A DNA stretch of 13,143 nt from Hyphomicrobiales bacterium. GTDB lineage: Bacteria > Pseudomonadota > Alphaproteobacteria > Rhizobiales > Hyphomicrobiaceae. The stretch lies in assembly GCA_017304275.1 (NCBI GenBank), contig JAFKKW010000219.1:1-13143 (forward strand), written 5' to 3'. This document shows positions 1 to 6,324 of the stretch, in pieces. The notes under the pieces were generated by a model. That model saw nothing but the letters and a program-made list of their open reading frames with translations. It was not told the DNA's origin and made no database searches. How positions within the stretch are numbered: the stretch's first letter is position 1; each line of letters opens with the position of its first letter. The position numbers were made by a program, and so were the translations under genes.

Positions 1-246
1 TCATTTTCGCACATATCCTGTAAAGGGCCTTGTTTTTCAGTCGTCTTTAAAATGACGCCGCGGTTGCGCTATTGATGCCGGAACGCCCCAGCCCAATAAA
101 TTTGCAATACATTGCACATGATTGCTTCTTGTGCAGCGCCTGATTCGCCGCCAACCTTCTCCTCAAGAAGAAAAGAAAAAGGGACGACACGCCCCGAAGG
201 GTTATGGGCCGCCGAAGGCGGATAACTCGAAGACTGGGGTCTGCTC
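1..246. other. Upstream intergenic region with a TGCAAT/ATTGCA inverted repeat
   Basis: No gene is supported here. The one short open frame, starting at 122, is rich in Lys, Arg and Pro and looks like chance. The stretch is more AT-rich than the rest of the window, especially around 90-125, as expected of a promoter region for the small gene at 247. An inverted repeat, TGCAAT-AC-ATTGCA, occupies 103-116, and a further ATTGC follows at 121-125. This could be a regulator binding site, but no protein can be assigned. The end of an upstream gene may lie just outside the window. Confidence 0.35.
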
Positions 247-453
247 ATGCTGGAGCTTGTCGTTTCGGTTTGCCTCCTCGAAGATCATTCGCGCTGCAAG
301 GAAGTGTCTCTGACCTATATGGCCGAGAGCACGACGCCCATGCAGTGCATGATGATGAGTCCGGCGGAAATCGCCAAATGGACCGAAGGCCATCCCAAGT
401 GGTTTGCCAAGAAGTGGTCCTGCCGCCCGGCCGGCCGTTTCGCCAAGATCTGA
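247..453 (+). CDS. Conserved small four-cysteine protein of unknown function (68 aa)
   Basis: This is a 68-residue protein with no signal peptide or membrane segment. The composition is protein-like rather than the Arg/Ala/Pro-rich pattern of shadow frames: a hydrophobic start (MLELVVSVCL), then MQCMM, a run of Trp residues (45, 52, 57) and a CRPAGR ending. Cysteines lie at 9, 17, 34 and 59, and their spacing would allow metal binding or disulfides. From memory, similar proteins of about 70 residues with the pattern SVCL...RCK(E/D)V...TPMQCM...W.C..AG occur widely in Hyphomicrobiales as hypothetical proteins; this was not searched. The start at 247 has only a weak GGGG ribosome-binding site (about 234-237). 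Function is unknown. Confidence 0.72.
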   Translation: MLELVVSVCLLEDHSRCKEVSLTYMAESTTPMQCMMMSPAEIAKWTEGHPKWFAKKWSCRPAGRFAKI

Positions 454-571
454 ACCGCCGTTTCGCGACATGCGAAGCGCGGCAAATGCAGCACTTGGGC
501 ACGCGGCAAACCGTGGTCTGCGGAGAAACCGCCGGTTCCTATCGACGCCGGCGCCGAACGAGGGCAGAGTG

Positions 572-585
572 CCGTGATCTCACGG
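572..585. promoter_or_regulatory. Inverted repeat CCGTGA-TC-TCACGG upstream of the secreted-protein gene
   Basis: Perfect 6-bp arms with a 2-base centre end 16 bases before the start codon at 602. The loop is too small for a strong terminator hairpin and no T-run follows, so a protein-binding site or a chance palindrome is more likely. The rest of 454-601 shows no gene and no clear promoter boxes. Confidence 0.25.
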
Positions 586-601
586 ACTTGCGAAACCCCT
601 C

Positions 602-1093
602 ATGCGCTTTGTGCTTCTGCTTTTTTGGTGCCTGCTTGCCACCGTATCGATACATCCCGCGGCCGCGCAGGATGTCATCGTCTCGCCGCTCAAGGGCTCG
701 CCGCTCCGTGCGAGCCTGCTCGACACGGCGCGACCCCCCTTCGAGCGGGAGATCGGCGCCCCCGTGGAGTTCGTGGTTCACACCTTGAACGTGATGGACG
801 GTTGGGCCTTCGGCAGCGTGAGGCCTCAGCGTCCCGGCGGTGCCCCCATCGACTGGCAGAGGACCAAGTTCGCCGAGGATGTCGCCCAGGGCATGTTCGA
901 GACCGACATCAGCTTCTTCCTGCTGCGCAACGCCGGCGACGGCTGGCAGCTCGCCGAGATCGCGATCGGTCCGACGGATGTCGCCTGGGACTGGTGGCGC
1001 CAGCAGCACGACCTTCCCTACGAGCTGTTCGGCCACACCGCCGGCGACTTCGGCGACCCGCCCGCGAGCACGCGCCCCAGTTCCGGCAACTAG
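602..1093 (+). CDS. Secreted protein of unknown function (163 aa)
   Basis: The N-terminus is a clear Sec signal peptide: MRFVLLLFWCLLATVSI, then a HPAAAQ cleavage region near residues 20-23, so the protein is probably periplasmic. The mature part contains blocks that look constrained: SPLKGSPLRASLLD, a VEFVVHTLNVMDGWAFGSV strand pair, PQRPGGAPIDW, and IGPTDVAWDWW near residues 121-131. The alternating strand pattern with GWAF and GWQLAEI resembles small alpha+beta (NTF2/lumazine-like) folds, but that is only an impression. From memory, related 'PxxGS..R..ILDALR / GPTDVAW' proteins are annotated as hypothetical in many proteobacteria. The C-terminal 15 or so residues are Pro/Ser-rich and look disordered. 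No strong ribosome-binding site is visible. It is 148 bases downstream of the four-cysteine gene, so co-transcription is possible but not shown. Function is unknown. Confidence 0.78.
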   Translation: MRFVLLLFWCLLATVSIHPAAAQDVIVSPLKGSPLRASLLDTARPPFEREIGAPVEFVVHTLNVMDGWAFGSVRPQRPGGAPIDWQRTKFAEDVAQGMFETDISFFLLRNAGDGWQLAEIAIGPTDVAWDWWRQQHDLPYELFGHTAGDFGDPPASTRPSSGN

Positions 1094-1290
1094 AGTGCTT
1101 CCGGTCGGGGCGGGACCGCGGAACGGCTGTGGTCTTTGTTGGGCTGCATCTTGTCGGTCTTCCCCGGGCCGGGCGTGAGCCGGCTTAGCGATGACAGGTT
1201 CCGACTTTTCGGAAGCCCTCACTTTTCCAGAAGCACGTAGGAGCGTCTCTGTCTCGAGTGACCGCAGCGGGTTGCGATGCGGACGCTTGT
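1094..1290. other. Gene-free region with weak hairpins
   Basis: No coding signal was found. Two weak inverted repeats are present: GCCGG/CCGGC (1168-1172 with 1180-1184) and TTCCGA-CTTT-TCGGAA (1199-1214). The second lies about 105 bases past the stop at 1093. Neither is followed by a T-run, so neither can be called a rho-independent terminator. Confidence 0.3.
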
Positions 1291-1317
1291 CTGGACTCCA
1301 GCCTTCACCGGAGTGAC
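1291..1317 (-). repeat. Degenerate REP-like palindrome, left copy
   Basis: This 27-base stretch, CTGGACTCCAGCCTTCACCG followed by GAGTGAC, is a diverged reverse complement of the element at 1353-1379, matching at about 20 of 27 positions. Its own stem has decayed to ACTCC/GGAGT. The two copies face each other across 35 bases. Confidence 0.55.
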
Positions 1318-1352
1318 GTCATTTTTGGCGTCGTCCCTCACCCACACACAAC

Positions 1353-1379
1353 GTCATCCCGGCGGAGGCCGGGATCCAG
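1353..1379 (+). repeat. REP-like palindrome (GTCATCCCGGC family)
   Basis: GTC-ATCCCGGC-GGAG-GCCGGGAT-CCAG forms a perfect 8-bp stem with a 4-base loop. From general knowledge, intergenic palindromes of this type (GTCATCCCGGC...GCCGGGATCCAG) are dispersed in many copies in alphaproteobacterial genomes. It sits in the gene-free interval between a plus-strand gene and a minus-strand operon that converge on it, the usual location for such elements. Confidence 0.65.
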
Positions 1380-1415
1380 ACACGTCGATCGTTTCACGCG
1401 GCCGTCCCGCTCGGC

Positions 1416-1435
1416 CAAGGCCGAAAAAGGCCTTG
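1416..1435. other. Hairpin CAAGGCC-GAAAAA-GGCCTTG
   Basis: A perfect 7-bp stem with a 6-base loop, 126 bases beyond the stop codon of the minus-strand OmpA-like gene. Read on the minus strand the loop is T-rich, but no T-run follows the stem. It is at best an atypical terminator for that operon. Confidence 0.3.
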
Positions 1436-1462
1436 CCTGCTACTCGCCACTCGGCGATCTGC

Positions 1463-1560
1463 GACTGCCGACTGCCGACTGCCGACTGCCGACTGCCGAC
1501 TGCCGACTGCCGACTGCCGACTGCCGACTGCCGACTGCCGACTGCCGACTGCCGACTGCC
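1463..1560. repeat. Perfect tandem array, 14 copies of GACTGCC (7 bp)
   Basis: Fourteen identical copies of GACTGCC fill exactly 98 bases with no mismatch. On the minus strand the unit reads GGCAGTC. The array ends at 1560 and the stop codon of the minus-strand OmpA-like gene occupies 1561-1563, so no base separates them. The flank at 1441-1455 reads as two degenerate copies of a related heptamer (TACTCGCC/ACTCGGC). Because 7 is not a multiple of 3, copy-number change would shift any frame read through it, but no gene reads through it in the present sequence. Perfect identity implies recent expansion by slipped-strand replication. Confidence 0.95.
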
Positions 1561-2589
1561 TCACCTGTTCGTCAACTTCAGCTCGATGCGCCGGTTCTTG
1601 CGCAGGCTTTCCTCGTCCACGCCCGTTTCGAGCGGCTGGAACTCGCCATGTCCGGCGGCGACGAGATGCTCGGCCGGCACGCCGCGCGAGGCGAGATACT
1701 TCACCACCGAGACGGCACGCGCCGTCGACAGCTCCCAGTTCGACGGGAACGTCGAGCTTGCGATCGGCCGGATGTCTGTATGCCCGTCCACCTGCAGCGC
1801 CCAGTTGATCTCGGGTGGGATGGTCTTGACGAGATCCCGGATGGCGACCGCCAGCTGATCCATTGCCGCGTAGCCTTCCGGCGTCAGCGTCGCCGAGCCG
1901 GAGGGGAACAGCACCTCGGATTCGAACACGAACCGGTCGCCCACCACGCGGATGTCCTTGCGGTCTTTCAGAAGTTCCCGCAGCCGGCCGAAGAAGTCGG
2001 AGCGGTAGCGCTGCAGCTCCTGCACCTGGCGCGCGAGCGCCGCATTGAGCCGCGCACCGAGATCCTTGATGCGGTCCTGGCTGTCTTGGTCCTTGCGCTC
2101 CGAGGCTTCGAGCGCTTCGTTGAGCGCGGCGAGCTGGCGACGCAGGGCCAGCATCTGCTGATTGAGCAGGTCGACCTTGGCCAGAGCCTCGTTGGAAACT
2201 TTCTTCTGCGCGTCGAGGTCGGCTTCCAGCGACTGGACGCGCCCCTCGGCGGCCTTCGCCTTCTCGTCGCCGCTGAGCGCGAAGCCGGACAGCTTGTCCT
2301 TCTCGGACTTGAGATCGGCCAGCGTCGCCTGCAGCGAGGCAAGCTCATCGGTGGCCGAGCGCGATCGGCCTTTCTCGAGCGAAAGCAGATTGGTCAGCTC
2401 CGCGATCTGCCGGTTGAGGCGCTGGAGCGCGGTATCTTTTCCGGCCGACTCCTGCGTCGCAAAGAACTGCGAGATCATGAAGATCGACATCAGGAAGGTG
2501 ACGACGAGCAGCAGCGTCGACAGCACGTCCACGTAGGCCGGCCAAAACTCTCCGTACTCTCCGCCGCGCCGCGAGCGCCCGCGCGCCAT
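1561..2589 (-). CDS. MotB/OmpA-like peptidoglycan-binding protein with long coiled coil
   Basis: This 342-residue protein is the likely stator-type partner of the MotA-like protein encoded just upstream. It has a short basic N-terminus (MARGRSRRGGEYGEFWPAY) and one membrane segment (about 18-42). Asp21 lies at the start of that segment, where MotB-type proteins carry their ion-binding aspartate. A long Leu/Ala/Glu/Lys-rich coiled coil follows (about 50-205). The C-terminal OmpA domain (about 218-341) shows VLFPSGSATLTPEG, VDGHTDIRPI, NWELSTARA and KNRRIEL, the usual peptidoglycan-binding blocks. The start ATG lies one base after the upstream stop (TGA-G-ATG), with GAGAGG at 2598-2603 as ribosome-binding site, so translation is probably coupled. 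Known flagellar MotB proteins lack such a long coiled coil, and no flagellar gene is nearby. The energised process it serves is unknown. Confidence 0.88.
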   Translation of the reverse strand: MARGRSRRGGEYGEFWPAYVDVLSTLLLVVTFLMSIFMISQFFATQESAGKDTALQRLNRQIAELTNLLSLEKGRSRSATDELASLQATLADLKSEKDKLSGFALSGDEKAKAAEGRVQSLEADLDAQKKVSNEALAKVDLLNQQMLALRRQLAALNEALEASERKDQDSQDRIKDLGARLNAALARQVQELQRYRSDFFGRLRELLKDRKDIRVVGDRFVFESEVLFPSGSATLTPEGYAAMDQLAVAIRDLVKTIPPEINWALQVDGHTDIRPIASSTFPSNWELSTARAVSVVKYLASRGVPAEHLVAAGHGEFQPLETGVDEESLRKNRRIELKLTNR

Positions 2590-2590
2590 C

Positions 2591-3640
2591 TCAATTGCCT
2601 CTCTTGAGCATGCTCTGCGCGAGGTCCCGCAGCACGTTCGTCACCTCCGTCTGCTGCGTTGCCTGCTCGTCGACCCATTCGCGGACGACCTTCTGCTCGG
2701 CACGCATCTGGCTGACGAGCTGGTTCACGCCGCGCGCGAGGTCGCGCACAGGCTCGTCCGAGCCGCTGCCGGCCGAAGCGCCGAACGAGCTACCCGTCGC
2801 GCCTTTGAGGCGCCCGGAAAGATCTTCCACCGCGCGCTGCATCTCGAAGACGGCGGAGAGGAGCTGCCGGCTGGCCTGCTCGGTTGCGCTCGACGAGCCG
2901 GGCGTCAGCTCCGTGATGCCCGACAGCCATTCCTCGAGCTCGTTGTAGAACCGGTTATGGGCGTGGCCCGCCTGCAGCTCGAGAAAGCCCAGGATGAGCG
3001 AGCCGGACAGGCCGAGCAGCGAGGACGAGAACGCGGTGCCCATGCCCTTGAGCGGAGCGGCGAGACCGGCCTTGAGCTCGTCGAAGACCGCGACCGTCTC
3101 CCCGCCCGACGTATCGAGGGCCGAGATCGCGCCGCCGACCGAGGTGATGGTTTCGAGCAGGCCCCAGAACGTGCCGAGCAGGCCGAGGAACACCAGCAGC
3201 CCGACCATGTAGCGCCCCGTGTCGCGCGCTTCGTCGAGGCGCGACGCGATGCTGTCCATGATCGTCCGCATCGAGACCGTCGACAGCGAGAGCGAGCCCG
3301 TCCGGTCGCGCAGCATGGTGGCCATGGGCGCGAGCAGCACCGGCTGGTGCGAGCTGGCAAGGCCCGGGTCCGAAATGCGGAAGGCATTGACGAAGCGGAT
3401 CTCCGGGTAAAGCCGAACCACCTGCCGGAAGGCATAGATGATGCCGATGCAGAGCACGCCGATGATGAGCCCGTTGAGACCGGGATTGGTCATCAGCGAG
3501 ACCATGAGCTGCTCGTGCAGGATGGCGGCGAGAAAGGCGACGAGCGTCAGGAACACGAGCATGCGCACCAGGAACAGTCCGGGCGGCGTGAGCGTCTTGT
3601 GCATCGAGCCGGAGGTCGAATCGGGTCGCTTGCGTGCCAT
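2591..3640 (-). CDS. MotA/TolQ/ExbB-like proton-channel protein
   Basis: This is a 349-residue inner-membrane protein with four predicted membrane segments, near residues 22-42, 55-72, 145-165 and 202-222. The last two carry the family signature: VGLLVFLGLLGTFWGLLET, then a KGMGTAFSSSLLGLSGSL segment, as in MotA/TolQ/ExbB channel helices. A cytoplasmic domain lies between segments 2 and 3. After the fourth segment comes a soluble tail of about 125 residues with a Gly/Ser-rich linker (about 280-296) and helices. With the OmpA-like protein it should form an ion-driven stator-like complex that couples proton flow to movement or force on peptidoglycan. The start has a GGAG ribosome-binding site 7 bases upstream (3648-3651). 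It lies 194 bases downstream of galU on the same strand and may be co-transcribed with it or have its own promoter. It is not clearly TolQ or flagellar MotA. Confidence 0.86.
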   Translation of the reverse strand: MARKRPDSTSGSMHKTLTPPGLFLVRMLVFLTLVAFLAAILHEQLMVSLMTNPGLNGLIIGVLCIGIIYAFRQVVRLYPEIRFVNAFRISDPGLASSHQPVLLAPMATMLRDRTGSLSLSTVSMRTIMDSIASRLDEARDTGRYMVGLLVFLGLLGTFWGLLETITSVGGAISALDTSGGETVAVFDELKAGLAAPLKGMGTAFSSSLLGLSGSLILGFLELQAGHAHNRFYNELEEWLSGITELTPGSSSATEQASRQLLSAVFEMQRAVEDLSGRLKGATGSSFGASAGSGSDEPVRDLARGVNQLVSQMRAEQKVVREWVDEQATQQTEVTNVLRDLAQSMLKRGN

Positions 3641-3763
3641 TCAAAGTCTCCGGCCATGCACGGGATGAGGGGCGTGGGGCATGAGGGAACACGGGAGGTC
3701 GTGGAGTGCTCCAGACCATAGCCGAACCCCATGACACCGGAAACGGGCAACATCGTGCCGTCC

Positions 3764-3786
3764 GGCCCGGATTGGGGCCATTTTTT
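3764..3786 (+). terminator. Terminator-like hairpin plus T6, on the strand opposite to both flanking genes
   Basis: GGCCC-GGATTG-GGGCC is followed by ATTTTTT on the plus strand, in the 194-base gap between galU and the MotA-like gene. Both flanking genes are on the minus strand, so this would only work for a transcript running antisense. The stem is just 5 bp, and a competing hairpin using GGCCA/TGGC exists. It may be chance. Confidence 0.22.
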
Positions 3787-3834
3787 GGCAGCGTTAAACA
3801 GTGCGGCGAGGGCCGCCGGCGCAACGGTCAGGGT

Positions 3835-4719
3835 TCAGATCAGATCCTTGAGCGCGGCGCGAAGCTGGGGCCCGAGGTCGTCGCGTTCCAGGCCGTAGGC
3901 GAGGTTCGCAAGCAGGAACCCGACCTTCGATCCGCAGTCGTAGATCGTGCCGTCGAAGCGCACCGCGTGGAACGGATGATTTGCGTCCCGGCTAAGGGTG
4001 ATCATGGCATCCGTGAGCTGGATTTCTCCGCCCGCACCGGCCTCCTGCTTGGCAAGCAGCGGGAAGATCTCCGGTTCGAGTACGTAGCGGCCGGTGATGT
4101 GCAGGTTGGACGGCGCCGTTCCCTTGGGCGGCTTCTCCACCATCGACGTGACGCGGCTGACCTTGGCCTTGGCGTCCTCGACACCGACAATGCCGTATTG
4201 ATGCGTCTGGTCGTCGGGCACCGGCGAGACTGCGATCAGGTTGCCACCGCCCGTCTGCTCATAGGCCTCGATCATCTCGGCCAGGCAGGACGTGGTGCCG
4301 TGATGCAGCATGTCCGGCAACAGCAGCGCGAACGGCTCGTCGCCGACGATGTCGCGCGCGCACCAGACGGCATGGCCGAGGCCGCGCGGCGACTGCTGCC
4401 GCGTGAAGCTCGTGCGCCCCGCCTCGGGCAGCTCCGCGAGCAGATCCTCGAGCTCCCGTGTCTTCTTCTTGCCCGCGAGCGTCGCCTCGAGCTCGAACTG
4501 GTGATCGAAATGATCCTCGATGCAGGCTTTCCCGCGCCCGGTGACGAACACGAAATGCTCGATCCCCGCCTCCCGCGCCTCGTTGACCACATGCTGGATC
4601 ACGGGCCGGTCGACGACCGTCAACATCTCTTTGGGCACCGCCTTGGTTGCGGGCAGAAAGCGGGTTCCGAGTCCGGCTACAGGGAACACGGCTTTGCGGA
4701 TGCGCTTGGGTTTGGTCAT
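3835..4719 (-). CDS. galU: UTP--glucose-1-phosphate uridylyltransferase
   Basis: GalU makes UDP-glucose from UTP and glucose-1-phosphate, the precursor for exopolysaccharide, LPS core sugars and osmoregulated glucans, in the cytoplasm. The 294-residue product has the family length. It shows the nucleotidyltransferase loop FPVAGLGTRFLPATKAVPKE (12-31), RGLGHAVWCA near 112-121, LLLPDMLHH in the metal/sugar-binding strand (132-140), MVEKPPKG with the substrate-binding Lys196, GGEIQLTDA (230-238) and YDCGSKVGF (260-268). ATG 4717-4719 is chosen because homologues start just before the first strand. The frame is open upstream to 4845, but that extension has no family similarity. No purine-rich ribosome-binding site precedes this ATG (the upstream minus strand is C/T-rich). 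It is divergent from the transglycosylase gene. Confidence 0.95.
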   Translation of the reverse strand: MTKPKRIRKAVFPVAGLGTRFLPATKAVPKEMLTVVDRPVIQHVVNEAREAGIEHFVFVTGRGKACIEDHFDHQFELEATLAGKKKTRELEDLLAELPEAGRTSFTRQQSPRGLGHAVWCARDIVGDEPFALLLPDMLHHGTTSCLAEMIEAYEQTGGGNLIAVSPVPDDQTHQYGIVGVEDAKAKVSRVTSMVEKPPKGTAPSNLHITGRYVLEPEIFPLLAKQEAGAGGEIQLTDAMITLSRDANHPFHAVRFDGTIYDCGSKVGFLLANLAYGLERDDLGPQLRAALKDLI

Positions 4720-4772
4720 CGGGACACCGGTGAGGGGGAGGGATTGAGGAGGAACAATCGTCGAGGCGCGAC

Positions 4773-4802
4773 TATATCCAACGCTGCGGGGCCGCCACGC
4801 AA
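4773..4802 (-). promoter_or_regulatory. Candidate galU promoter
   Basis: On the minus strand, TTGCGT (4797-4802) and GATATA (4773-4778) are separated by 18 bases, which fits a sigma-70 promoter. It would give a leader of roughly 45-50 bases before the galU ATG. TATAGT overlaps as an alternative -10 with 20-base spacing. This is judged by eye only. Confidence 0.3.
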
Positions 4803-4997
4803 GCCCCGCCGGATGCGACGCCTGAAAGCCGCGCCCTGGGCACAATGACGGGGCGGCGGCAAGGTTCCCGTAAACCGGTGTGGTTCAAGTATCGGAAGGG
4901 TCGCAAAAAAGCCCCGAATCGCAGCCACGGGAGGCGCATGAGCCGTCCGGAAAGGAATGCGGTGACGCGAGGCCGCACAAGGTGTTTGAGTTCGTCC

Positions 4998-6281
4998 ATG
5001 ATCCATCGGCCTGACCCGTCTCCGCCTAAGCGTAACAACCGGCTCGCCGCACTGATCGTGCTCGGCATGGGGCTCATCGCGGCCGCGTTCGCATCGCCCG
5101 CAGCGGCAGATGCGAAACTGGATGCCTGGATCGAAGGTCTGTGGCCGGAAGCCCAGGCCGCCGGTGTTTCACGCGCAACCTTCGACAAGGCGTTGCGCGG
5201 GTTCACGCCCGACCTGAAGCTGCCGGATCTCGAAATCGCGGGACGGCCCTCCAACGACGCGCGCGGCCAGGCAGAGTTCACGCGCGCGCCTTCGGAGTAT
5301 CTGGACCGCGCCTATCTGATGCGCCTCGCCGCCACCGGCAAGGATCTGGCCGCCAAGCACAAGGCGACGCTTGCCCGGATCGAGCAGGAGCTCGGCGTCG
5401 ATCGCTACTCCGTGCTCGCCATCTGGGGCCGCGAGACCGCGTTCGGCCATCACAAGCTTCCCCACGACGCCATCAACGTCGTCGCCACGCAAGCCTACCT
5501 CGGCCGCCGCAAGGAGATGTTCCGCACCGAGCTGATCGCGGCTTTGAAGATGCTGGAATCCGGCGTGCCGCGATCGTTGATGCGCGCCTCCTGGGCCGGC
5601 GCCATGGGCCTCACGCAGTTCATGCCGAGCGAGTATTTCAAGCACGCCCACGATCTCGACGGCGACGGCAAGACCGACATCTGGAACTCCATCCCGGACG
5701 CGCTTGCGTCTGCCGCAAGCCAGCTCAAGGGCAAAGGCTGGGTGGCGGGCCAGACCTGGGGCTACGAGGTGAAGCTGACGCGCGAAGCCGATTGCGGCTA
5801 CGAGGGCCCCACGCAGGAGCGTCCGATTGCCGAATGGGCCAAGCTCGGCCTGAAGCGCGCCAACGGCAAGCCCTGGACCGACGCGCAGCTCGCGCTCAGT
5901 GCCTACATGATGAGTCCCGCAGGCGGATACGGACCGTCCTTCCTGGTGCTCGAGAATTACAAGGTGATCCGCCGCTACAACATGTCGGATCTTTACGCCG
6001 TGTTCGTCGGCAACCTCGCGGACCGCATCGCCGGCGGCGGCGACTTCGTCACCCCATGGGGCGGCACCGGCCCGCAGAAAACGCGCAACATCGAAGAAAT
6101 TCAGGAGCGGCTGATGGCCCTCGGCTACGATGTCGAGAAGATCGACGGCAAGGTCGGCTCCAATACACGCAAGGTCATCGGCCAATATGAACGAGCCAAC
6201 AACTTGAAGGTTGACTGCTGGCCCTCGGATGCGGTTCTTGATCATGTGCGAAAAACCGCCTCGCGCGAATCGCCCCGATAG
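4998..6281 (+). CDS. MltB-family lytic murein transglycosylase with C-terminal peptidoglycan-binding domain
   Basis: This enzyme cleaves the MurNAc-GlcNAc bond of peptidoglycan non-hydrolytically, leaving 1,6-anhydro ends, and acts in the periplasm. With ATG 4998 the product is 427 residues. It has a basic N-region, a hydrophobic signal segment (about 16-32) and a SPAAADA cleavage region (33-39). The catalytic glutamate is Glu146 in IWGRETAFG, equivalent to the ETRFG motif of MltB. AGAMGLTQFMPSEY (200-213) and a DLDGDGKTDIW calcium-loop-like segment (219-229) follow, both typical of the family. Residues about 361-427 are a PG_binding_1-type domain (EEIQERLMALGYD...IDGKVGSNTRKVI). The frame is open back to 4845. 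The ATG at 4938 has GGGAGG close upstream but would put about 34 residues before the signal core, so 4998 is preferred. The DUF459 gene follows after 45 bases. Confidence 0.92.
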   Translation: MIHRPDPSPPKRNNRLAALIVLGMGLIAAAFASPAAADAKLDAWIEGLWPEAQAAGVSRATFDKALRGFTPDLKLPDLEIAGRPSNDARGQAEFTRAPSEYLDRAYLMRLAATGKDLAAKHKATLARIEQELGVDRYSVLAIWGRETAFGHHKLPHDAINVVATQAYLGRRKEMFRTELIAALKMLESGVPRSLMRASWAGAMGLTQFMPSEYFKHAHDLDGDGKTDIWNSIPDALASAASQLKGKGWVAGQTWGYEVKLTREADCGYEGPTQERPIAEWAKLGLKRANGKPWTDAQLALSAYMMSPAGGYGPSFLVLENYKVIRRYNMSDLYAVFVGNLADRIAGGGDFVTPWGGTGPQKTRNIEEIQERLMALGYDVEKIDGKVGSNTRKVIGQYERANNLKVDCWPSDAVLDHVRKTASRESPR

Positions 6282-6287
6282 GCGAAG

Positions 6288-6324
6288 CAACGCTCGCGTC
6301 TGGAACAACGCTCGCGTCTTGGAA
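6288..6324 (+). repeat. Tandem duplication of 18/19 bp in front of the DUF459 start codon
   Basis: CAACGCTCGCGTCTGGAA (6288-6305) is repeated immediately as CAACGCTCGCGTCTTGGAA (6306-6324), with one extra T in the second copy. The second copy ends two bases before ATG 6327. It supplies the only purine-rich stretch (GGAA) near that start, with unusually short spacing. Confidence 0.85.

Noticed and set aside
539..1222. Minus-strand open frame of 227 codons opposite the secreted protein
   Set aside because: The plus strand has a clear signal peptide and conserved-looking blocks; the minus frame is low-complexity and lacks recognisable motifs.
1463..1560. CRISPR array
   Set aside because: The units are 7 bp, contiguous and identical with no spacers, and no cas gene is present; it is a simple tandem repeat.
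1258..2607. Long plus-strand open frame (449 codons) running through the heptamer array and opposite the OmpA-like gene
   Set aside because: It is antisense to a well-supported family member. Its composition is Arg/Leu/His/Gln-rich as in GC-driven shadow frames, and the repeat contributes a meaningless periodic stretch.
1561..3640. Zorya-type anti-phage defence (ZorA/ZorB)
   Set aside because: The stator-like architecture is similar, but no ZorC, ZorD or ZorE homologue lies next to it. The neighbours are galU and envelope genes, so a defence role has no support here.
3706..4848. Plus-strand open frame of 380 codons opposite galU
   Set aside because: It is a shadow of galU, with no domain features and a composition dominated by Arg, Leu and Gly.
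4845..4997. N-terminal extension of the transglycosylase from ATG 4845 or 4938
   Set aside because: The extension is basic and non-family. It would bury the signal peptide 34 to 66 residues inside the protein, so ATG 4998 fits export better.
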